DNA of 64,000 nucleotides from Collinsella sp. (GCA_019419545.1 DXZT01000030.1:1-64000), one strand, 5' to 3'; counted from the stretch's first letter, positions 16,942-25,284 are shown. Translations and numbers: made by a program. The notes: a model not told the origin generated them from the sequence alone.

Positions 16942-17856
16942 CTAGTGGGAGGCCTCGTCGTCGAGTGCGCGCTTAATGCGGTCGCCCTCGGCAAGGAGAT
17001 TCTCCAGATAGCGCTGGTCGCGGTCCTTGAGCGCGCGGCTGTAGGCGCCAAGCGATTCGATCAGATGGTCGATCTCGAAGGCGAGCGCGTCGGCGTCGTC
17101 GATCATGAGCTCGGACCACATTTGCGGGTTGAGGTGCGCCACGCGGGTGAGATCGCGGTAGCTACCGGCCGAAAAGCCGTGGTGGACCTGAGCGGTCGGG
17201 CTCTTAACATAGGCGTTGGAGACGACGTGCGCGAGCTGGCTCGTAAAGGCGATGACGCGGTCGTGCTCGGCGGCGCTGGTCACGCTGAACTTGCCAAAGC
17301 CCAAGGGGCGTACCATCTCGCGCACCTGGCCCAAAAGCTCCAGTTTGAGCGCATCGTCCACCGCGGGCGGTACGAGCACGAGCGGGGCGCCCTGGAACAG
17401 GTCGGCGCGGGAGTGCGCATAGCCCGAGTACTGCGTGCCCGCCATGGGGTGCGCGCCCACAAAGTAAAAGCCGTGCTCGCGGGCTAGCTCAAAGGCGCGC
17501 TCGCACACGATGCCCTTGACGCCCACCGTGTCGATCACCACGGGGCCCATGATGGCCTCGGTGTCGGTGGCGTCGGCGAGCGCCTGGGCGTGCGCCTCGA
17601 GCCACTCGATGCATGCCTCGGGATAGCAGGCAAGGACGATGATGTCGCATTCGCCGAGCGTCTTGTCGTTAAGCTCTCCGGCGACAGTGCCCATGCTGGC
17701 GGCCGTCATGACATCGTCATCGGGGTCCCAGGCCAGCACGCGGACGCCCGCCTGCGCATAGCCGCGGGCAAAGCTGCCGCCGATGAGGCCCAGGCCGACG
17801 ATGCCGGCGCACTTGGGGCCGCCCTGGTTAACGCGCGCGTTTCTCACTGTACCCAT
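16942..17856 (-). CDS. tyrA: Prephenate dehydrogenase
   Basis: A 304-residue NAD(P)-dependent enzyme for the tyrosine branch, oxidatively decarboxylating prephenate (or arogenate). The GLGLIGGS dinucleotide loop is near residue 21, with AHPMAGTQYSGY and the SAAEHDRVIAFTSQLAHVV helix. No clear ACT domain follows, so feedback control probably rests on the DAHP synthase. The ATG at 17856 is 3 bp from the aroF stop and shares its GGAG site. Confidence 0.93.
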   Translation of the reverse strand: MGTVRNARVNQGGPKCAGIVGLGLIGGSFARGYAQAGVRVLAWDPDDDVMTAASMGTVAGELNDKTLGECDIIVLACYPEACIEWLEAHAQALADATDTEAIMGPVVIDTVGVKGIVCERAFELAREHGFYFVGAHPMAGTQYSGYAHSRADLFQGAPLVLVPPAVDDALKLELLGQVREMVRPLGFGKFSVTSAAEHDRVIAFTSQLAHVVSNAYVKSPTAQVHHGFSAGSYRDLTRVAHLNPQMWSELMIDDADALAFEIDHLIESLGAYSRALKDRDQRYLENLLAEGDRIKRALDDEASH

Positions 17857-17859
17857 GGG

Positions 17860-18882
17860 CTACTCCATGGTCTCATGGCAGACAACCTCGCGAATGGCTC
17901 GGATGCGGCGCATGGTGTCGTCGAACTGATCGGGGGTGAGGGCCTGAGCGCCGTCGGACCATGCGCGGCTGGGCTCGTCGTGGACCTCGATCTCTAGGCC
18001 GTTGGCACCGCAGGCGGTCGCGGCGAGCGCCATGGGCTCAACGTAGCGGGTGTAGCCGGTGGCGTGGCTGGGGTCGGCGACGACGGGCAGGTGCGACAGG
18101 TGGTGCAGCACCGGCACGGCATTGAGGTCGAAGGTGTTGCGGGTGCGGGTCTCGAAGGTGCGGATGCCGCGCTCGCACAGGATGACGTTGTCGTTGCCCT
18201 CGCTCATGATGTACTCGGCGGCCATGAGCAGCTCATCGATCGTGCCGGACATGCCGCGCTTAAGCAAGATCGGAGTCTTGGTCTTGCCGACCTCTTTGAG
18301 CAGAGGGAAGTTCTGGGCGTTGCGGGCGCCGATCTGCATGACGTCGATCTTCTTGTCCAGGAAGACCTGCACGTCGCGCGGGTCCATGATCTCGGTGACG
18401 ATCGGCATGTCGAGCTCGGCAGACGCCTCGCACAGCAGGTCCAGACCGGCGGGGCCCATGCCCTGGTAGGCGTACGGGGAAGTGCGGGGCTTGTAGGCAC
18501 CGCCGCGCAGCATCGTGGCACCGGCGGCCTTCACGCGGCGGGCGATGCGGATGAGGTTCTCGCCCTCGACGGAGCACGGGCCGGCGATGACCTGGAACTG
18601 ATCGCCGCCGATCTTGACGCCGTGGCCGCAGTCGATGACGGAGTCCTCGGGGTGGAACTTGCGGTTGGCGCGCTTGAACGGCTCGGAGACGCGCTGCACG
18701 CGCTCGACGACATCCATGGACTCGAGCAGGAATGGGTCGATCTTGGTCGTATCGCCCACCAGGCCGATGATCGTCTCATTCTCGCCGCGCGAGACATCGG
18801 TTTTCAGGCCCTTTTTCTCAATCCAGCTGACGATATGGCTGACGGCCTCGTCGCTGGCGCTCTCTTTTAAAATTGCAATCAT
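17860..18882 (-). CDS. aroF: 3-deoxy-7-phosphoheptulonate (DAHP) synthase
   Basis: A 340-residue first enzyme of the pathway, of the type with an N-terminal ferredoxin-like regulatory domain (residues ~1-70, MIAILKESASDEAV...), as in Thermotoga maritima, where Tyr and Phe inhibit it. The barrel has FHPEDSVIDCG, IAGPCSVEG, GAYKPRTSPY, LKRGM and VADPSHATGY with the metal and phosphoenolpyruvate residues. The ATG at 18882 matches the family start and follows a GAGGTGAGAGG stretch; an in-frame ATG at 18930 falls inside a terminator hairpin and is unlikely to be used. Confidence 0.96.
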   Translation of the reverse strand: MIAILKESASDEAVSHIVSWIEKKGLKTDVSRGENETIIGLVGDTTKIDPFLLESMDVVERVQRVSEPFKRANRKFHPEDSVIDCGHGVKIGGDQFQVIAGPCSVEGENLIRIARRVKAAGATMLRGGAYKPRTSPYAYQGMGPAGLDLLCEASAELDMPIVTEIMDPRDVQVFLDKKIDVMQIGARNAQNFPLLKEVGKTKTPILLKRGMSGTIDELLMAAEYIMSEGNDNVILCERGIRTFETRTRNTFDLNAVPVLHHLSHLPVVADPSHATGYTRYVEPMALAATACGANGLEIEVHDEPSRAWSDGAQALTPDQFDDTMRRIRAIREVVCHETME

Positions 18883-18892
18883 GGTGTGCCTC

Positions 18893-18955
18893 TCACCTCG
18901 ATGGATAACCCTTGCAAAAACGGCCCGCATCGCGAGCCGTGTACATATGGTGCAT
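18893..18955 (-). other. Possible 20-residue leader ORF in the aroF leader
   Basis: A small ORF starting with ATG at 18955 encodes MHHMYTARDAGRFCKGYPSR and stops 10 bp before the aroF ATG, with its stop inside the aroF ribosome site. It has two Tyr and one Phe codon and runs through the terminator hairpin at 18916-18940. There is no Shine-Dalgarno; with the candidate promoter it would be almost leaderless. The aromatic codons are not clustered strongly, so this is only suggestive. Confidence 0.3.
18916..18940 (-). terminator. Terminator-like hairpin in the aroF operon leader (candidate attenuator)
   Basis: On the minus strand, a 9-bp stem (18932-18940 with 18920-18928, one G-U pair) with a 3-nt loop is followed by T5. 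It lies 34 bp upstream of the aroF start. No minus-strand gene lies upstream, so it can only act on the aroF leader transcript. Confidence 0.65.
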
Positions 18956-18963
18956 GAGAGTTT

Positions 18964-18993
18964 ATACTATCTGACTCGCTTTTGCCTTCTAAA
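18964..18993 (-). promoter_or_regulatory. Candidate promoter of the aromatic operon
   Basis: Minus strand TTTAGA (18988-18993) and TAGTAT (18964-18969) are separated by 18 nt. The match to consensus is moderate (4 of 6 at the -35). Transcription would begin near 18957, just ahead of the leader hairpin. Confidence 0.4.
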
Positions 18994-19045
18994 GTGGGCC
19001 GTTGAGCCGCGTCTTCCTCGGAATTGCAAAGCTTTTTCTTTTATT

Positions 19046-19075
19046 TTGATAGCCCGTGGTGTACTTGGGTATAAT
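19046..19075 (+). promoter_or_regulatory. Promoter of tRNA-Arg(CCG)
   Basis: TTGATA (19046-19051) and a perfect TATAAT (19070-19075) with 18-nt spacing end 11 bp before the tRNA. Confidence 0.82.
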
Positions 19076-19086
19076 GCCAAACGTTG

Positions 19087-19163
19087 GCCCTATTAGCTCA
19101 GGGGATTAGAGCGTCTGCCTCCGGAGCAGAAGGCCGTTGGTTCGAATCCAACATGGGGCACCA
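19087..19163 (+). tRNA. tRNA-Arg (anticodon CCG)
   Basis: A complete cloverleaf with encoded CCA at 19161-19163. Acceptor arms 19087-19093 and 19153-19159 pair with one G-T wobble, the anticodon stem TCTGC/GCAGA encloses CTCCGGA, and the T-loop is TTCGAAT. It reads CGG. A strong promoter lies upstream and a terminator downstream. Confidence 0.96.
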
Positions 19164-19174
19164 TCGAACGTGAG

Positions 19175-19208
19175 ACCGTCCGAACCTCGCATGGTCCGGG
19201 CGGTTTTT
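19175..19208 (+). terminator. Terminator after tRNA-Arg(CCG)
   Basis: An 8-bp stem (19175-19182 with 19197-19204, one G-T pair) and a T5 run. Confidence 0.75.
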
Positions 19209-19239
19209 CTTATACCGACGCGACGTGATGGGACGTGGT

Positions 19240-21957
19240 ATGGCAGCAACGGATATCGAGCGCGGACTCTCGACCGCCGAGGTCGATGAGCGCATCGCCG
19301 CCGGTAAGATCAACCGCAACATGGAGCTCAAGACCAAGTCGGTCAAAGAGCTCATCATCGAGAACCTCTGCACGCTGTTCAATTTGATCAACGTGATCTT
19401 GGCGTTCCTGGTCATTTTGACCGGTTCGTTTAAGAATTTGACGTTCCTGTTCGTGGTGTTCCTCAATACCGCTATTGGCGTCATTCAGTCCATGCGTTCC
19501 AAGAAGATGGTCGATAAGCTCACGCTGCTGACCTCCAAGAAGGCCATCGCGGTGCGTGACGGCTCCGAGGTGGAGCTCGACCTGGACCAGATCGTGCTCG
19601 ATGACATCATCCGCCTGGGGCGCGGCGACCAGATTCCCGCTGACGCCGTGGTGGTTTCGGGCGAGGCGCTCGTGAACGAGAGTCTGCTGACGGGCGAGAG
19701 CGACCTTATTAAGAAACAGCCCGGTTCCGAGCTCATGAGCGGCAGCTTTATCGACTCGGGCCTGCTGCGCGCCCGCGTGATCCATGTCGGCGCCGACAAC
19801 TACGTGGCCAAAATTAATAACGAGGCCAAGTACGTCAAAAAGGTCAATTCCGAGATCATGAACGCGCTTAACGCCATCGTGCGCTTTGCGAGCATCATCA
19901 TGATCCCGCTCGGTTTGGCGTTGTTTGCCTTGAGTGTGAGCGAGCTGTGGGATGCCGCGGGAACCCCGGGCGATAGCGCGCTTTCGTGGTGCTTCTCCGA
20001 GCTGTTGGCTGGTCATGTGCCTTCGTCGGCGCTGCTGTCCACGGTGGGCGCCCTGCTGGGCATGATCCCGCAAGGCCTGGTGCTTCTGACCTCGTCGGTG
20101 CTCGCCATCGCCACGGTGCGCCTGGCCCGCCGCAAGGTGCTGGCGCAGCAGCTTTACTGCATCGAGACGCTCGCTCGCGTCGACGTGCTGTGCCTGGACA
20201 AGACGGGCACCATCACGTCGGGTCGCATGGAGGTCGAGGGTACGTATCCGCTGCCGGTCGAGGGTATGGGTGCGGGGGAGGGCGACGCCGCCGTTCCCGT
20301 CGATACCACGGTGCTCGATTTTGCTCTGGCTAACGTCGCACGTGCGACCTCGGCCGATGCCAACGAGACCTGTCAGGCGCTGCTCAACTATTACGCCGAC
20401 CGTCCGGTCGAGGTGTCCGAGCCGCTGTCGGTCATTCCGTTCTCGTCTTCCAAAAAGTGGAGCGGCGCGTCGTTTGCACAGGGCTCCTATGTGATGGGTG
20501 CGGCGCAGTTTGTGCTCTCTGATCGTGCGTTTGCCCAGGTCGAGAACCGTGTCGCCGAGCTTGCCGATACCTGCCGCGTGCTCGTGGTGGCGCGCGTGGA
20601 CGGCTTTACGCCCGATGGCGATATGGTGGGCGAGGCCGAGCCCGTGGGCTTTGTGACCATCCGCGACGAGATTCGTACCTCGGCGGCCGAGACCATCGGC
20701 TACTTTAACGAGCAGGGCGTGACGCTCAACGTGATCAGTGGCGACGACCCGCGTACGGTGTCGTCGATCGCGCGCGTGGTGGGCGTGCCGGGGGCGGACG
20801 CTTATGTGGACGCCACGACGCTCGATACGCCGGCCAAGCTCGATGCCGCAGTGGACCGCTACCATGTCTTTGGTCGTGTGACCCCGCAGCAGAAGCGCGA
20901 GCTCGTGCAGGCGCTCAAGCGCCGCGAGCACACCGTGGCCATGACAGGCGACGGCGTCAACGACGTGCTGGCGCTCAAGGAGGCCGACTGCTCCGTGGCC
21001 ATGGCGGCCGGCTCCGATGCCGCGCGTAACGTGGCCGAGATCGTGCTCGTCGACAACGACTTTGCCTCGATGCCCGCCGTGGTGGCCGAGGGCCGTCGCT
21101 CCATCAACAACCTGCAGCGTTCGGCTTTGCTGTTCCTGACTAAGACGCTGTTCTCGATGGGCCTGGCGGCGCTGTGCATCGCGCTGCCGCCGTACCCTTT
21201 CGAGCCGATTCAGATGACGCTCATCAACTTCTTCTGCATCGGCGCGCCGGGCTTTGTGTTGGGCCTGGAGCCCAACAATGCTCGCGTGAAGGGGTCGTTC
21301 CTGACGAACGTGCTCAAGCGGGCACTGCCGGCGTCGATTGCGGTCATTTTGGCCGCGGCGCTCGATATCTTTGTGGCGCGCGTGTTTGGCTTTAGCCAGC
21401 TCACGCTGTCTACGATGTGCCTGCTTTCGTCGTGCGCGGTGAGCGTCAGCCTGATCTGGCGCATCTCGCAGCCTCTCACGCCCTTACGTGTGGTGCTCTT
21501 CGTGTTTGTTGTCGCCGGCATCCTGGTGGGCGTTATCGGATTCCCGGAGCTGCTGTCTATTGCCAACCTGTCGATGGGCCAGATGGTAATCTTGGCTGTC
21601 ATCGTGGTCTTTACCTGCTCGGTGTTCTTTAAGCTCGCCACGATGATGGATTCGCTCAAGCCGCGTCGTCGTCATGCCGCAACTGGTTTTGGCCGCGGTG
21701 TGCGCGTCCACCTGGGTCGCGGTGGCGGCAAGGTGAGCTCGACGGGTTCGACGGCCGAGCGTTTTGCCAAGCGCGTCGCCGCCGACATGGCGCAGCGCCG
21801 CGAAGATCGCACCGCTCGCGAGGCCGAGGCCCGCGCACTCGAGGGCGTGGCCCAGGCCCAGCCCAAGAAAAAGAAGGGTAGCGGAGCCAAGCGCTCTCGC
21901 GTAACCAAGTCCGCCCAAGGCATCAAAGTCTCGATGCCGAGCAAAAAGAAGAAGTAA
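19240..21957 (+). CDS. CtpE-like cation-transporting P-type ATPase
   Basis: A 905-residue membrane pump. It has the actuator TGES (LLTGESDLIKK), the phosphorylation site DKTGTIT (D320), KRRE and TGDGVND in the HAD domain, and several transmembrane helices. The M4 segment reads IPQGLVLLTS instead of PEGL, as in CtpE, a mycobacterial calcium ATPase, so Ca2+ uptake is a reasonable guess. The C-terminal ~90 residues form an unusual basic, Lys-rich cytosolic tail ending KKKK. The start is uncertain: GTG 19225, ATG 19228 and ATG 19240 are all in frame and none has a strong ribosome site. Confidence 0.88.
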   Translation: MAATDIERGLSTAEVDERIAAGKINRNMELKTKSVKELIIENLCTLFNLINVILAFLVILTGSFKNLTFLFVVFLNTAIGVIQSMRSKKMVDKLTLLTSKKAIAVRDGSEVELDLDQIVLDDIIRLGRGDQIPADAVVVSGEALVNESLLTGESDLIKKQPGSELMSGSFIDSGLLRARVIHVGADNYVAKINNEAKYVKKVNSEIMNALNAIVRFASIIMIPLGLALFALSVSELWDAAGTPGDSALSWCFSELLAGHVPSSALLSTVGALLGMIPQGLVLLTSSVLAIATVRLARRKVLAQQLYCIETLARVDVLCLDKTGTITSGRMEVEGTYPLPVEGMGAGEGDAAVPVDTTVLDFALANVARATSADANETCQALLNYYADRPVEVSEPLSVIPFSSSKKWSGASFAQGSYVMGAAQFVLSDRAFAQVENRVAELADTCRVLVVARVDGFTPDGDMVGEAEPVGFVTIRDEIRTSAAETIGYFNEQGVTLNVISGDDPRTVSSIARVVGVPGADAYVDATTLDTPAKLDAAVDRYHVFGRVTPQQKRELVQALKRREHTVAMTGDGVNDVLALKEADCSVAMAAGSDAARNVAEIVLVDNDFASMPAVVAEGRRSINNLQRSALLFLTKTLFSMGLAALCIALPPYPFEPIQMTLINFFCIGAPGFVLGLEPNNARVKGSFLTNVLKRALPASIAVILAAALDIFVARVFGFSQLTLSTMCLLSSCAVSVSLIWRISQPLTPLRVVLFVFVVAGILVGVIGFPELLSIANLSMGQMVILAVIVVFTCSVFFKLATMMDSLKPRRRHAATGFGRGVRVHLGRGGGKVSSTGSTAERFAKRVAADMAQRREDRTAREAEARALEGVAQAQPKKKKGSGAKRSRVTKSAQGIKVSMPSKKKK

Positions 21958-22014
21958 CTACGCGCCCTGGCGATGTTGAATTGGTGCCTTGCTCCTGTAG
22001 GGCCGTGGCGATGT

Positions 22015-22020
22015 TATGCT
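22015..22020 (+). promoter_or_regulatory. Extended -10 candidate for the zinc-ribbon gene
   Basis: TGTTATGCT gives an extended -10 (TG at 22012-22013, TATGCT at 22015-22020) 41 bp upstream of the GTG start. No good -35 lies at standard spacing. A 10-bp direct repeat (21968-21977 and 22006-22015) partly overlaps it. Confidence 0.35.
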
Positions 22021-22060
22021 CTAACCTCGATTATTTGAATTGCTTCGAAAAGAGGATGCC

Positions 22061-23203
22061 GTGATCTGCCCGCATTGCCTTAAGACTATCGAGGACGGCG
22101 CCTCGTTCTGCCCCTACTGCAACGCCTATGTGGGTCCGGGCGATGGTCCCGAGCACACCGAATTCGTGTTCTGTGAGGGCTGCGGTGCCCGTCTTTCTCC
22201 GCATGATCGTACGTGCCCCAAATGCGGACGCCCCGCTCCGGGTATCCTCTCCGAGGATGCGGCAGCATCCGACCTGGCAGCGGGCCGCACGGCGGGCTTT
22301 CCGCGCCTAACGCAAGAGCAGATCGATACCGAGGTGCCGCATGCGCCGGCCTCTGCCGCTGCGGTGCTTTCGGACGCCGCCGACCCCAATGAGACCTGCG
22401 TGCTGCCAGCTTTCGATAAGGATTTCGGTATCCCCAAGGTCGATATTCCCACGCCCGTTTCCCTGCATGACGATGCTCAAAAACCCAAGCGCAAGGTGCA
22501 CCCCGACGAGGACGCCTATCACAAGCATAAGCGTCATATTCCCAAGCCGCTCATTATCATCGCGGTCCTTGCCGTCGTGTGCGGTGGTGCCTATTGGTTC
22601 GTGACGACCGATCCCATGGGTGTTATGCCTGGCTTCTACGACCAGTTTGGCCAAGCTGCACAAACCACCTTCCCCACGCGTCAAAAGGGCGAGGCGACTG
22701 AGGACGATACCAAGCAGGGCGATTCTGCCGAGGTGGTTCAGGAAGAAACCGTGCTCACCGATGATCAGCTCTATACCAGGCTCGATGGTCTGTATCAGAC
22801 CATCGTGTCCTACGCTGACGAGGACCAGATCGGCGAGGTCATCGATTCCTTTAACAACGGTTATCTCCGAACGCCGCTGTCCACCCGTCAGGAGCTGTCG
22901 CAGAGTGCCTACGCCCTACGCGACCAGATCAAAAAGACGCAAGATGAGCTCAACAACCTGAAAGTACAGGACGATACGGTCTATGCGGATGACATCGCCC
23001 ACTTAAAGCAGCTTGCCGAGTGGATGTATGAGCGCGTCGACGTGATCTGCCAGAGCTGGGATATCTCGCTGGCCATTCCCGATGGCGAGTCGATGAGTTC
23101 CCACCAAAGCGAGATCCTGGCGCCCATCGCGCAGGGCGGCAACAGCGCGCTGAACCAGTACGATGCCAATGTGGGTTCCTGGAAGCCGCAGCAGCGTTCC
23201 TAA
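22061..23203 (+). CDS. Double zinc-ribbon, single-pass membrane protein of unknown function
   Basis: A 380-residue protein. Two zinc ribbons open it: CPHC/CPYC (residues ~3-21) and CEGC/CPKC (~43-60). An acidic and Pro-rich linker, a basic KHKRH stretch and one hydrophobic helix (PLIIIAVLAVVCGGAYWFV) follow, then an extracytoplasmic, mainly helical region of ~200 residues with no motif I recognise. The GTG at 22061 follows AAGAGG; the in-frame TTG at 22040 is less likely. It is followed by a cyclophilin and a TPR membrane protein with a similar soluble-TM-exterior layout. Confidence 0.75.
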   Translation: MICPHCLKTIEDGASFCPYCNAYVGPGDGPEHTEFVFCEGCGARLSPHDRTCPKCGRPAPGILSEDAAASDLAAGRTAGFPRLTQEQIDTEVPHAPASAAAVLSDAADPNETCVLPAFDKDFGIPKVDIPTPVSLHDDAQKPKRKVHPDEDAYHKHKRHIPKPLIIIAVLAVVCGGAYWFVTTDPMGVMPGFYDQFGQAAQTTFPTRQKGEATEDDTKQGDSAEVVQEETVLTDDQLYTRLDGLYQTIVSYADEDQIGEVIDSFNNGYLRTPLSTRQELSQSAYALRDQIKKTQDELNNLKVQDDTVYADDIAHLKQLAEWMYERVDVICQSWDISLAIPDGESMSSHQSEILAPIAQGGNSALNQYDANVGSWKPQQRS

Positions 23204-23241
23204 AATTAGTTCGCCATAGTCGGCATAACCTACGTGCGCAA

Positions 23242-23271
23242 TTGATGTAAACCCGTGCTTATTGCTACAAT
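23242..23271 (+). promoter_or_regulatory. Promoter of the cyclophilin-TPR operon
   Basis: TTGATG (23242-23247) and TACAAT (23266-23271) with 18-nt spacing lie 39 bp upstream of the ATG at 23311. Confidence 0.75.
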
Positions 23272-23310
23272 TCGTACAAATATGCTTTAAACGCACGAGG
23301 AAGGAGCCAC

Positions 23311-23853
23311 ATGTTTGGTTTTAAGAAAGAGCTCTACACGCCCGAGTATCAGCTTGTCGGCGACGAGTGCGCCGTAATCGAGACGTCGAAGGGTACCATC
23401 AAGGTCAAGTTTGACGGCGAGGGCGCTCCCATTCATGTCGCGAACTTCTGCGAGCTTTCCACGATGGGCTTCTATGATGGCCTTAAGTTCCATCGCTATG
23501 TGCCCGGTTTTGTTATCCAGGGCGGCGACCCCAATACCCGCGACATGTCCGGCGCCGACGTCGCTGCCGGTCTTGAGGGCCCCGACGGTATGCCCGGTAC
23601 CGGTGGCCCCGGCTACTGCATCAAGGGCGAGTTTGCCACCAATCCGCGCAACAGCCATGTCGATGGCGCCCTTGCCATGGCACGCTCCATGGACCCCGAT
23701 TCCGCGGGTTCGCAGTTCTACTTCTGCCTGGGTGCCCAGCATAACCTCGATTCCGGTTACACCGTCTTTGGTACCACGGTCGAGGGTCTCGATGTGATTT
23801 CGCAGCTGCGTGCCGGCGACGAGATCGTCCATGTCGAGATCGTTCACGAGTAA
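23311..23853 (+). CDS. Cyclophilin-type peptidyl-prolyl cis-trans isomerase
   Basis: A 180-residue cytosolic isomerase with no signal peptide. Family motifs are FHRYVPGFVIQGGDP (catalytic Arg), GTGGPGY, SQFYFCLGA and TVFGTTVEGLDVI. It speeds prolyl isomerisation during protein folding. AAGGAG lies just upstream of the ATG. It lies 11 bp from the TPR gene and shares its promoter. Confidence 0.95.
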   Translation: MFGFKKELYTPEYQLVGDECAVIETSKGTIKVKFDGEGAPIHVANFCELSTMGFYDGLKFHRYVPGFVIQGGDPNTRDMSGADVAAGLEGPDGMPGTGGPGYCIKGEFATNPRNSHVDGALAMARSMDPDSAGSQFYFCLGAQHNLDSGYTVFGTTVEGLDVISQLRAGDEIVHVEIVHE

Positions 23854-23864
23854 AGGGGACTTCC

Positions 23865-25169
23865 TTGAATAGCCAGCTGATCCAACAGGGCCGCGCCGCT
23901 TACCGCGCGGGTGATTTTTCTGCTGCAGCCCAGATGCTTGGGGCGGCAAAGACTCCCGATGAGATTATGGGCGAGGCCGATCACCTTCGTGGCAACGCCT
24001 TGATGCACCTTGGCATGTATGCCGAGGCCGCCGAGGCCTATGCCGCCGCCCTCAACGACGGTACCTACGGCAAGCGCGGCGCGCTGCTCACCAACCGCGG
24101 CAAGGCGCTCGCCGCCGTGGGCGACTACACGACGGCCGCTCAGGCTTTCTCTGCCGCTACGCAGGATGCTTCCTATGCCACGCCGTTCAAGGCCTATCTG
24201 GGCCTGGGCAATGCGCTGTTCCAGTCGGGCGACTATGCCAACGCGGGAACCGCCTTCCGTCAGGCTGCCATCGACGGCGCCAATCCGGCTCCTGCCGCCG
24301 CACTCGGCGAGCTCGGTCGTTGCTTCATTAAGCTCGGCCGTCCGGCGGATGCCGTGGAGACCTACCGCACGGCTATCGACTTTGCCGGCCCCCGCGACGA
24401 CACGCGTGCGCTCAACGCCGGCATGGGTCAGGCGCTTTCTGCCGCCGGCCGTCCCTCCGACGCACTCGACGCCTTTAACGCCGCTACTGCCGATGGCATC
24501 TACCAGCTCACCTCCGAGCAGGCCGATGAGCTTGCCCGCGTGCACGATTCGCTTGCCGCGCTGTCTGCCCAGACGGCTATGGCCACGGCTCCGGCGCCCG
24601 CGATGGACGCTCCTGCCGTCGATCCGCTCGATCCTACGGGCGCGACCGGTCAGTTTATGCCCGATCCCTCGGACACCGGCTTCTTTACGCTGTCCGAGTC
24701 CGAGATGGTCCAGCAGGACCGTCAGGATCGTAAGCAGGCCAAGGTCCGTCGTCGCCATCGCCACACGGGTCTTAAAGTCTTCATCGTGCTGCTTCTGCTC
24801 ATTTTGATCGCCGCGGGCGGTCTGGGCTTTGCCTACACGCGCGGCTTTGGCTTCCCGTCTCAGGAGTCTGTCGTTACCGATCTGTTCCAGGCTGCCGGCG
24901 ACGGTGACGCCGCAAAGGCCGAGTCTTGCCTGGCCTCGAGCCTGTCCGAGGACGCTAAGTCGATGATCATCTCCTCGATTCCGCAGGGTGCCACCGTGTC
25001 CGTCGAGGGCATGGATCAGTCCATGACCGAGACGACCGCCAAGGTGAAGGCATCGCTGTCCAAGGGCGGCGAGCAGGAGTACACCGTCAAATTCGTGCGC
25101 TCCGACAACCATATCGGCTGGGCCGTTTCTTCGCTCGATATGGATTTCTCGGCTGCTGACAACCAGTAG
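23865..25169 (+). CDS. TPR-repeat membrane protein
   Basis: A 434-residue protein starting at TTG 23865 behind AAAGGGGAC. Residues ~1-230 are alanine-rich tetratricopeptide-like helical pairs (for example AAYRAGDFSAAAQML and LGNALFQSGDYANAGTAFRQAA). A basic KQAKVRRRHRH stretch precedes one transmembrane helix at ~305-328, and ~105 residues outside the membrane resemble a small NTF2-like or DUF4878-type domain (AAGDGDAAKAESCL). It is probably a scaffold at the membrane; the partner is unknown. It lies directly upstream of the mre operon. Confidence 0.8.
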   Translation: MNSQLIQQGRAAYRAGDFSAAAQMLGAAKTPDEIMGEADHLRGNALMHLGMYAEAAEAYAAALNDGTYGKRGALLTNRGKALAAVGDYTTAAQAFSAATQDASYATPFKAYLGLGNALFQSGDYANAGTAFRQAAIDGANPAPAAALGELGRCFIKLGRPADAVETYRTAIDFAGPRDDTRALNAGMGQALSAAGRPSDALDAFNAATADGIYQLTSEQADELARVHDSLAALSAQTAMATAPAPAMDAPAVDPLDPTGATGQFMPDPSDTGFFTLSESEMVQQDRQDRKQAKVRRRHRHTGLKVFIVLLLLILIAAGGLGFAYTRGFGFPSQESVVTDLFQAAGDGDAAKAESCLASSLSEDAKSMIISSIPQGATVSVEGMDQSMTETTAKVKASLSKGGEQEYTVKFVRSDNHIGWAVSSLDMDFSAADNQ

Positions 25170-25191
25170 TGACCTTATGGGATTTAGCTTT

Positions 25192-25224
25192 GCCCGGCGC
25201 TTCACCGCAAGTGAGGCGCCGGGC
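25192..25224 (+). terminator. Probable terminator between the TPR gene and mreB
   Basis: A 14-bp GC-rich stem (25192-25205 with 25211-25224, one wobble) with a 5-nt loop; only TT follows, so termination may be partial. A TATGAT box at 25234-25239 just after it could be the mreB -10. Confidence 0.6.
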
Positions 25225-25284
25225 TTGCGCTAGTATGATGAGCTAGTAGTTTTCCAGCAATCATCCAACACATCAGGAGTTGCG

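Noticed and set aside
18883..19080. A T-box riboswitch before aroF
   Set aside because: No T-box core sequence or specifier loop was found; only a terminator hairpin is visible.
21968..22015. Direct repeat TGGCGATGTT before the zinc-ribbon gene
   Set aside because: It is only 10 bp in two copies spaced 38 bp and could be chance; noted but not claimed as an operator.
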